Source: Peptoniphilus sp. BV3C26
GTDB lineage: Bacteria > Bacillota > Clostridia > Tissierellales > Peptoniphilaceae
Direction of reading: 5' to 3'
Length of the DNA: 64,000 bases
Assembly (NCBI RefSeq): GCF_000478985.1
Contig: NZ_AWXB01000039.1
Span: forward strand, 62,001-126,000
Under the pieces are notes generated by a model, which ran no database searches, was not told the origin of the DNA, and saw only the letters and a program-made list of their open reading frames with translations. A program made the translations under genes and the position numbers. Of the stretch, positions 59,045 to 64,000 are shown piece by piece. The first letter of the stretch is position 1. Each line of letters opens with the position of its first letter.

Positions 59045-59200
59045 GCGAGGGGGACTAATGGACTTGCGATTGTCCCTATCCGTCCCCCTCACACTCCCCC
59101 TCCTTACCCCTCGAAACGCTTTTAAGATGTGGAAAAGCTTACGCTTTTCTTTCCTATTGTTTCTGTGGAGGTTGAATCTACATTTATTCTTTTTCGTTTT
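59045..59200. repeat. Composite repeat with GAGGGGGAC stem, downstream of metQ
   Basis: Perfect 9-bp arms GAGGGGGAC (59047-59055) and GTCCCCCTC (59082-59090), then the GAAAAGC-TTAC-GCTTTTC hairpin and a CTTTCCTATTG block. Same module at 62563-62715. It ends about seven bases from the metQ stop codon. Confidence 0.75.
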
Positions 59201-59206
59201 TTTATT

Positions 59207-60040
59207 TTATTTCCAAGCTACTATTGAAGAGCCCTTGCTTTCTTTTTTGATTACTTCTTCTGTATCGTCAGATTGATATGCTGCTACTATTTTTTTGAAT
59301 ACTTCATTGTCTTTGTCTTCTGGTCTTGCTGCAATTATATTTATATATGGTTTTGAGTTTTCGTCTACTGGTTCTAAGAATATTGAATCTGTTGTTGGAC
59401 TATATCCAGCGTCTGTTGCTACTCCATTGTTTATACATGCTGCGGTCACATCGTCTAATGCTCTTGCTGTTTGTGATGCGTCCATTGGAATTATTTCTAG
59501 GTTCTTTGGATTTTCTATAATGTTTTTAGGTGTCAATGGATCTCCTGGTTTTCCGTCAACTTTTATAAGTCCTGCAGTTTGAAGAAGAGCTATGGCTCTT
59601 GCTTGGTTTGAAACGTCGTCAGGGATTGCAATTTTATCTCCATCTTTTATTTCATTTACGTCTTTTATCTTATTTGAGTAGATGCCAAGGGGTGCAAGCA
59701 CTGTTTTACCAATAGAAACTATATTTGATTTTTTGTCTTCGTTAAAGTGATCTAAGAAGTTTTGATGTTGAAATGAATTTAAATCTATATCTCCTGATAA
59801 AAGTGCTGCATTTGGTTGATTGTAATCTGTAAATTCAACAAGTTCTGCTTTTATTCCTTCTTTTTCAAGTTTTTTTATTACAAAATTCCAAGTGTCTGAC
59901 TTGGTGCCTACAACTCCTATCCTAACTGGACGATCTTTTCCTATATTTTCGTCTACTTTGTTTGCCTTATTTTTTGAACCACATGCTGTTAATGCTAATG
60001 CTAATCCTAATATTCCTAAAATTTTAATTGTTTTTTTCAT
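59207..60040 (-). CDS. metQ: Methionine ABC transporter substrate-binding lipoprotein MetQ
   Basis: 277 residues. Lipoprotein signal with LTAC lipobox (Cys20). NlpA-family domain: RIGVVGTKSDTWNFV, then ELVEFTDYNQPNAALLSGDIDLNSFQHQNFL, characteristic of MetQ. Binds L- or D-methionine outside the cell and passes it to MetI. Last gene of metNIQ; GAGGAAA site. Confidence 0.95.
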   Translation of the reverse strand: MKKTIKILGILGLALALTACGSKNKANKVDENIGKDRPVRIGVVGTKSDTWNFVIKKLEKEGIKAELVEFTDYNQPNAALLSGDIDLNSFQHQNFLDHFNEDKKSNIVSIGKTVLAPLGIYSNKIKDVNEIKDGDKIAIPDDVSNQARAIALLQTAGLIKVDGKPGDPLTPKNIIENPKNLEIIPMDASQTARALDDVTAACINNGVATDAGYSPTTDSIFLEPVDENSKPYINIIAARPEDKDNEVFKKIVAAYQSDDTEEVIKKESKGSSIVAWK

Positions 60041-60050
60041 TTTATTTTCC

Positions 60051-60719
60051 TCATCTTTCTAATTTTTTTATTGCTAAATTTGATATTCCTTGTACAAAAT
60101 ACACAAGTATTAGTATAAGGACCATTGATACTATTACTACGTCGTCTTGAAATCTATTATAACCGGTGGCTATTGCAAGTTTACCTAAGTCTTGAGCTCC
60201 TATGGCTCCTGCCATGGCGCTAAGTCCTATTAAAGAGATCATTGTAAGGGCTGAAACCCTTATTAAATTTTGAAGTCCTTCTCTTAAATAAACTCTTGTG
60301 ATTACATAAAAGGGACTATCCCCCATGGAAATTGCAGCTTCTATAAGCCCTTCATCTATTGAAGATAAGGCTGATTCTACTTGCTTTGCATAAAAGGGGA
60401 AAGCTCCAAAGAAAAGTGGAACTATTGCTGCTGTCGCTCCTATTCTTGTGCCGACAATTGCCTTTGTTAGTGGAGCTACCACTGCCAAAAGAATTATAAA
60501 TGGTACAGCACGAAGAAAGTTTATAATCTTATCCAATATGGAGTTTAAAACTTTATTTTCCAGTATTCCCCCTTGTTTTGTGGTGACAAGTACTATTCCA
60601 AGTATTAGTCCAGCTATACCTGCAAAGATTGAAGTAAAAAATACCATATAAATTGTTTCTAAAGTTGCAGGTAAAAAGTCGCCTTTAATAGCTATTACAT
60701 TTTTAAAAAATTCACTCAT
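60051..60719 (-). CDS. metI: Methionine ABC transporter permease MetI
   Basis: 222 residues, five spans. The cytoplasmic coupling loop is EAAISMGDSPFYVITRVYLREGL (about 131-155), the EAA motif of ABC permeases. ATG overlaps metN by 8 bp; GGAGGAA site. Confidence 0.94.
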   Translation of the reverse strand: MSEFFKNVIAIKGDFLPATLETIYMVFFTSIFAGIAGLILGIVLVTTKQGGILENKVLNSILDKIINFLRAVPFIILLAVVAPLTKAIVGTRIGATAAIVPLFFGAFPFYAKQVESALSSIDEGLIEAAISMGDSPFYVITRVYLREGLQNLIRVSALTMISLIGLSAMAGAIGAQDLGKLAIATGYNRFQDDVVIVSMVLILILVYFVQGISNLAIKKLER

Positions 60720-61755
60720 TTTCTTCCTCCAGTCTAAGTTCTCTTACCCTTACATTTTTTTCTTTCATGTAGTCAAAGGCTTCTAAGATGTTTTTACAAT
60801 CTCCCTTTAAGGAAACTATAAGCACACCAAGAGGTGTATTTTGTATAAACTCTACATTGCCCCATAGTATTGATGTCACTACATCAAACTTTTTATAAAG
60901 CTCAAGGATTATTGGCTCCAAGGTTGAATCTCCTATATAGTCAAGCCTTACAAGTTTTGAATTGTCCGATGTAACTAAATCCTTATTATTTTTTAAAGTT
61001 TCTAATACTTCTTCTGATTGGATTGTGCTTTCAATAAACTCTTTTGTAAGTTTATGCTCTGGATTAGAAAAGATTTCTAAAACAGATTTGCTCTCAACAA
61101 TGTTTCCATTTTCCATTACAGCACACTTTGTGCAAATGGATTTAACCACCTGCATTTCGTGAGTTATGATGACTATTGTAAGTCCCAGATCTTCATTTAA
61201 CTTCTTCAAAAGTTTTAATATTTGAGAAGTGTTTTGTGGATCCAGGGCTGAAGTAGATTCATCGCAAAGAAGTATGTCAGGATCATTTGCAAGTGCTCTT
61301 GCTATGGCGACTCTCTGTCTTTGACCTCCTGAGAGTTTACTCGGGTAATCATCTCTTTTTTCATAGATGTCCACCAGTTTCAAAAGTGATTCTACTTTTT
61401 TAATTTTCTCACTTTCTTTTAATTTTGAATGCTTCAAGGGATAGTAGACATTTTCAAATATAGTCCTCGTTGAAAAGAGATTAAAATGTTGAAAAATCAT
61501 CCCTATCTTCATTCTTTTTTTTCTAAGTTCCTTTTCAGTTAATTTTGTTATATCCTCTCCCTTTATATATACTTCTCCAGAATCCGGCCTTGTAAGTAAA
61601 TTTATACATCTTACCAAGGTTGATTTTCCGGCTCCAGAGTAACCAACAATTCCAAATATTTCTTTTTCTTTTATTTTAAGAGATACATCCCTTAGTGCGT
61701 GTACCACCTTATTTTTATTTTCAAATGCTACACTTACATTCTTTAGTTCTATCAT
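60712..61755 (-). CDS. metN: Methionine ABC transporter ATPase MetN
   Basis: 347 residues. Walker A GYSGAGKST (38-46), Q-loop, signature LSGGQRQR (140-147), Walker B LLCDEST, H-loop. The C-terminal ~80 residues form the NIL/ACT-like domain that senses methionine and inhibits the transporter. First gene of the operon after a T-box leader. Confidence 0.96.
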   Translation of the reverse strand: MIELKNVSVAFENKNKVVHALRDVSLKIKEKEIFGIVGYSGAGKSTLVRCINLLTRPDSGEVYIKGEDITKLTEKELRKKRMKIGMIFQHFNLFSTRTIFENVYYPLKHSKLKESEKIKKVESLLKLVDIYEKRDDYPSKLSGGQRQRVAIARALANDPDILLCDESTSALDPQNTSQILKLLKKLNEDLGLTIVIITHEMQVVKSICTKCAVMENGNIVESKSVLEIFSNPEHKLTKEFIESTIQSEEVLETLKNNKDLVTSDNSKLVRLDYIGDSTLEPIILELYKKFDVVTSILWGNVEFIQNTPLGVLIVSLKGDCKNILEAFDYMKEKNVRVRELRLEEENE

Positions 61756-61780
61756 TTTTCCTCCATCAAATTTAAATAAA

Positions 61781-62040
61781 AAAAACGTCCTTTCTATCCA
61801 TATAGGATAAAAAGGACGAAATTATTCCGCGTTACCACCTTAATTGCATTTAAAATAAAAAATGCCTCTTCATGTACCATCATACACTAACTCTGTAACG
61901 GGAGTTCCCGTGTGATTCTAAATATCGAACCACCCTATCAAGAATCATGTTCAAAAGATCTCATCTTGCTACTCTCACCACAATATAGCTTCTCTGTAAA
62001 GACTAAAATTCTTTTTACTCTTTCTTTCAAATAGTTTTTA
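61781..62040 (-). promoter_or_regulatory. T-box riboswitch of metNIQ, methionine-type
   Basis: Minus strand carries the T-box AAGGTGGTAACGCGG (61841-61827), stem I elements including GGTGAGAG and AGTAGCAAG, and a terminator CGTCCTT...AAGGACG with eight T (61788-61818). An ATG in the GAACATGATTC context of the specifier loop fits tRNA-Met, in keeping with the genes controlled. Confidence 0.88.
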
Positions 62041-62072
62041 ATTTTTAAGTTTCTTTTTTAAACTTGTTTTTG

Positions 62073-62101
62073 ATTGTACGAGCTGTGGAAAAATTTGTCA
62101 A
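62073..62101 (-). promoter_or_regulatory. Promoter of the metNIQ transcript
   Basis: Minus-strand perfect TTGACA (62101-62096), 17-bp spacer, TACAAT (62078-62073). Confidence 0.8.
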
Positions 62102-62139
62102 CACTATTTTTAAAATTTTTAAAAAAAATTTTTTTAAGT

Positions 62140-62250
62140 TTTTTTGCAAAAATCGCCTCAGGTATTCAAAATTGGCCCTTGCATTCCTTTGCAGAGATTT
62201 TCTTTTGTGAGCATGTAAACTGGTCCACATGTGTTGAGTGGGAGAAAAAA
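62140..62250. repeat. Degenerate copy of the composite palindromic element (E4)
   Basis: The order TTTTTTTGCAAAAATCG, ATTGGCCCTTGCATTC, TTTTCTTTTGTGA, ACTGGTCCACATGTGTTG, GTGGGAGAA parallels copy E3, but many bases differ and the terminal hairpins are decayed. Confidence 0.45.
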
Positions 62251-62278
62251 ATAAATATTTTTTATAAATTATTTTTTT

Positions 62279-62296
62279 ACGCTCTACGTGAAGCAT
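62279..62296. repeat. Small dispersed hairpin repeat, copy 5
   Basis: ACGCTCTACGTGAAGCAT. Confidence 0.55.
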
Positions 62297-62480
62297 TTTT
62301 AAAATTATATTTTAATTTTGAATTAACATTAATTTTAAATTATTTAAGAAATCCTTTCATTTTAAACAAACTTCTTATTGCCACAACCCTTGAAAATCCT
62401 GTAGGGACCGGTTTACCGGTCCGCGTGTATAACGTGGGAAAACAAAACCTGCATTTGATTTAAAATTTATTTTAAATTTA
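62297..62480. repeat. Direct repeat flanking metNIQ, upstream copy
   Basis: Near-identical to 58457-58650. Contains GGACCGG-TTTA-CCGGTCC (62405-62422) and the CGTGTATAACGTGGGAAAAC tail. Confidence 0.75.
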
Positions 62481-62562
62481 CATTTTTATTTTATTTTATG
62501 TTTTTTCAATTTATATTTTTTCTACATTTTTTCTTTCTCTTTTTTTATTTTAAATATGTATC

Positions 62563-62715
62563 GCGAGGGGGACTAATGGACTTGCGATTGTCCCTAACGT
62601 CCCCCTCGCACTCCCCATCCTTACCCCTCGAAACGCTTTTTAAAGGTGGAAAAGCTTACGCTTTTCTTTCCTATTGTTTCTGTGGAGGTTGAATCTGCAT
62701 TTACTTTTTTTCATT
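62563..62715. repeat. Composite repeat with GAGGGGGAC stem, upstream copy
   Basis: GAGGGGGAC (62565-62573) and GTCCCCCTC (62599-62607) arms, then GAAAAGC-TTAC-GCTTTTC and the same tail as at 59045. Directly followed by element E3, as in the 20-kb region. Confidence 0.75.
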
Positions 62716-62738
62716 TTTTTATTTTGTTTTAATAAATT

Positions 62739-63024
62739 CGCCTTACGGCGATCGGACCAATTGCAGATATTTGCAGCCAAATCAAAGATTTGGGCAAATA
62801 GTTGCATGAGACCTACCACGATTTTTTTACAAAAATCGGGTTAGGGCTTCAAATTGGTCCCTACATTCTGTTGAATGGGTTTTCTTTTGTGAAACCTGTT
62901 CGCATAAATTTACCCCACGTTTCTGCATGGATTCCATGTTTGGATAAAATTACAATAAATTTATTCGTTGGTTTTTGTGGGGCCTAGGGACCGGTTTACC
63001 GGTCCGCGTGTATTGTGTGAGAGA
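62739..63024. repeat. Composite palindromic intergenic element, copy E3 (long form)
   Basis: CGCCTTACGGCG, GGACC...GGTCC with a ~100-bp structured insert as in E1, a variable middle, GGACCGG-TTTA-CCGGTCC and a GTGTATTGTGTGAGAG tail. Confidence 0.75.
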
Positions 63025-63081
63025 ACAAAATAAATATTTGATTTAAAATTTATTTTAAAATTTTTTATAAATTATTTTTTT

Positions 63082-63099
63082 ACGCTCTACGTGAAGCAT
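63082..63099. repeat. Small dispersed hairpin repeat, copy 6
   Basis: ACGCTCTACGTGAAGCAT, ten bases from the MATE stop codon. Confidence 0.55.
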
Positions 63100-63108
63100 T
63101 TTTATTTT

Positions 63109-64000
63109 TTAATTTTCAAGCAGGGCTTTTATTACTATTAAGGAGAATATAAGGGTCAAGCCTTCTGATAAAACACTGCTGAACCAAATGTATTGGGGAT
63201 TTATTTTTGAGAGTAAAAATAGGGCAAGGCCTATCATGACAAAGGATCTCAGGATATTTATTATTATGGAGTTGTTTGGTTTTAACATGGATGCTGAAAA
63301 ACCAGATATTATTATGTTGTACCCTATTAATAAATATGAAAAGCTGTATTTTGCCATTGCTCCTTTGGAGTATATTATTTGTTCTAAGTCTCCTTTTAAG
63401 AATACTGAAAATATATTTTGGCTGAAGTAGTTTATGAGTCCGAAACTTATAAGGCTTACGCTTATGGTTGAAATGAGTGCATATTTAAAGATTGTTCTTG
63501 CTTCTTTCAGTTTATTTTTTCCGTAATAGTAGCTTACCAGAGGACTCATTCCTTGGGATATTCCTGCATAAAAAACTGCTACCATTTGTGTTACATAGGA
63601 TATTACTGTAAAGGTTGATAGGGCTCTTTCGCCTAAATAGTTTATTATGAAGTGATTGTATAAAAATATTATTGCTCCTCCGCCTATTTCTGCTATACAG
63701 CTTCCTATGCCTAAGTGGACTATTCTTTTTAAGATATTTCCATGAAATTTAAAGGTTCTAAATTTTAAATTTGATTTTTTTCCTAAAAAATGCACTAAGA
63801 ATATTAATGTTGCTAATAGTTGTGATATGCCTGTTGCTATTGCAGCTCCTTTTATTCCGTAATTATAGACTGCTACAAATAAATAATCTAAAAAAATGTT
63901 TGTCAGAGCTGATATTGCTACTACTATTATTGAAAGATAGGGATATCCGTCTATTTTTACAAGGACTTCAAGGTTGTAGGAAATTATAAAGAAGGGGCTA
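63109..64000 (-). CDS. MATE-family multidrug/Na+ antiporter (5' end beyond window)
   Basis: An open frame enters from the right edge and ends with a TAA at 63109. About 297 residues are visible (the GTG at 63795 is internal, since the same frame continues to 63999 with SPFFIISYNLEVLVKIDGYP). The MATE repeat YGIKGAAIATGISQLLA and the second-half GGGAIIFLYNHFIINYLGERALSTFTVI with GISQGMSPLVSYYYG are typical. It exports drugs or metabolites in exchange for Na+ or H+. Substrate unknown. Confidence 0.88.
   Translation of the reverse strand, partial: SPFFIISYNLEVLVKIDGYPYLSIIVVAISALTNIFLDYLFVAVYNYGIKGAAIATGISQLLATLIFLVHFLGKKSNLKFRTFKFHGNILKRIVHLGIGSCIAEIGGGAIIFLYNHFIINYLGERALSTFTVISYVTQMVAVFYAGISQGMSPLVSYYYGKNKLKEARTIFKYALISTISVSLISFGLINYFSQNIFSVFLKGDLEQIIYSKGAMAKYSFSYLLIGYNIIISGFSASMLKPNNSIIINILRSFVMIGLALFLLSKINPQYIWFSSVLSEGLTLIFSLIVIKALLEN

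Noticed and set aside
58992-59276. A 94-codon plus-strand ORF
   Set aside because: Spans the GAGGGGGAC repeat and the 3' end of metQ in antisense; no start signals.
62045-62987. Several ORFs of 60-130 codons on both strands upstream of metN
   Set aside because: All lie within the T-box leader region or the repeats, are rich in Phe/Lys/Leu from AT-rich sequence, and have no recognisable domains.
63109-63795. A complete 228-residue MATE protein starting at 63795
   Set aside because: The same frame stays open with MATE-like sequence to the right edge, so the GTG at 63795 is internal and the gene is truncated by the window.

Overview
The window is AT-rich, densely packed DNA of a low-GC anaerobic Gram-positive bacterium. 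The ctsR-mcsA-mcsB-clpC-radA block, T-box leaders, FMN and Mn riboswitches, a monomeric [FeFe] hydrogenase and several amino-acid transport and fermentation genes suggest an amino-acid-fermenting member of the Bacillota, probably near the Peptoniphilaceae/Tissierellia. That placement is inferred from gene content; no rRNA or tRNA gene is present.

Layout. 1-5.8 kb: a truncated merR gene with a MerR-type promoter, a cca-glmM-degV-small membrane protein operon, and a divergent lipoprotein/copper-amine-oxidase-fold pair. 5.8-11.6 kb: the CtsR stress operon with two CtsR boxes. 11.7-20.7 kb: an island bounded by 304-bp direct repeats of the 3' end of an amidohydrolase gene. It carries a mobilisation-type small protein, a frameshifted carboxylesterase, a membrane protein and a compact operon xre-mod-res-SEFIR (type III restriction-modification plus a TIR-like effector). 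20.5-24.9 kb: a catabolic cluster (amidohydrolase, GPH symporter, frameshifted alpha/beta hydrolase, AraC regulator). 24.9-30.8 kb: an [FeFe] hydrogenase with a thioredoxin-like ferredoxin, uxaC, and a ClpB whose second ATPase domain looks degenerate.

30.8-39.5 kb: YjiH-like membrane protein, alanine/glycine:cation symporter, catabolic-type ornithine carbamoyltransferase, an AraC regulator with two HTH domains, and two tandem TIGR00300 (ornithine cyclodeaminase-like) genes. Together these point to arginine/ornithine catabolism towards proline. An FMN-binding protein behind a hairpin-rich leader and ogt follow. 39.5-52.5 kb: P-type cation ATPase under a yybP-ykoY Mn riboswitch, serS under a T-box, an M20 hydrolase with two membrane proteins, PPK2, and the ribD-ribE-ribBA-ribH operon under an FMN riboswitch (ribD split by a homopolymer frameshift). 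52.5-58.4 kb: M20 hydrolase, two PatB/MalY C-S lyases, an NhaC antiporter and a divergent MarR regulator with shared palindromic operators.

58.4-64 kb: metNIQ under a methionine T-box, enclosed by two large blocks of composite intergenic repeats, then a truncated MATE transporter. The same repeats occur beside the defence island near 20 kb. Their hairpin stems vary between copies with compensatory changes, so they look like a structured repeat family and not random intergenic sequence.

Three genes are split by single-base frameshifts (carboxylesterase, alpha/beta hydrolase, ribD), two of them in homopolymer runs. They may be real, slippage-rescued, or sequencing errors.
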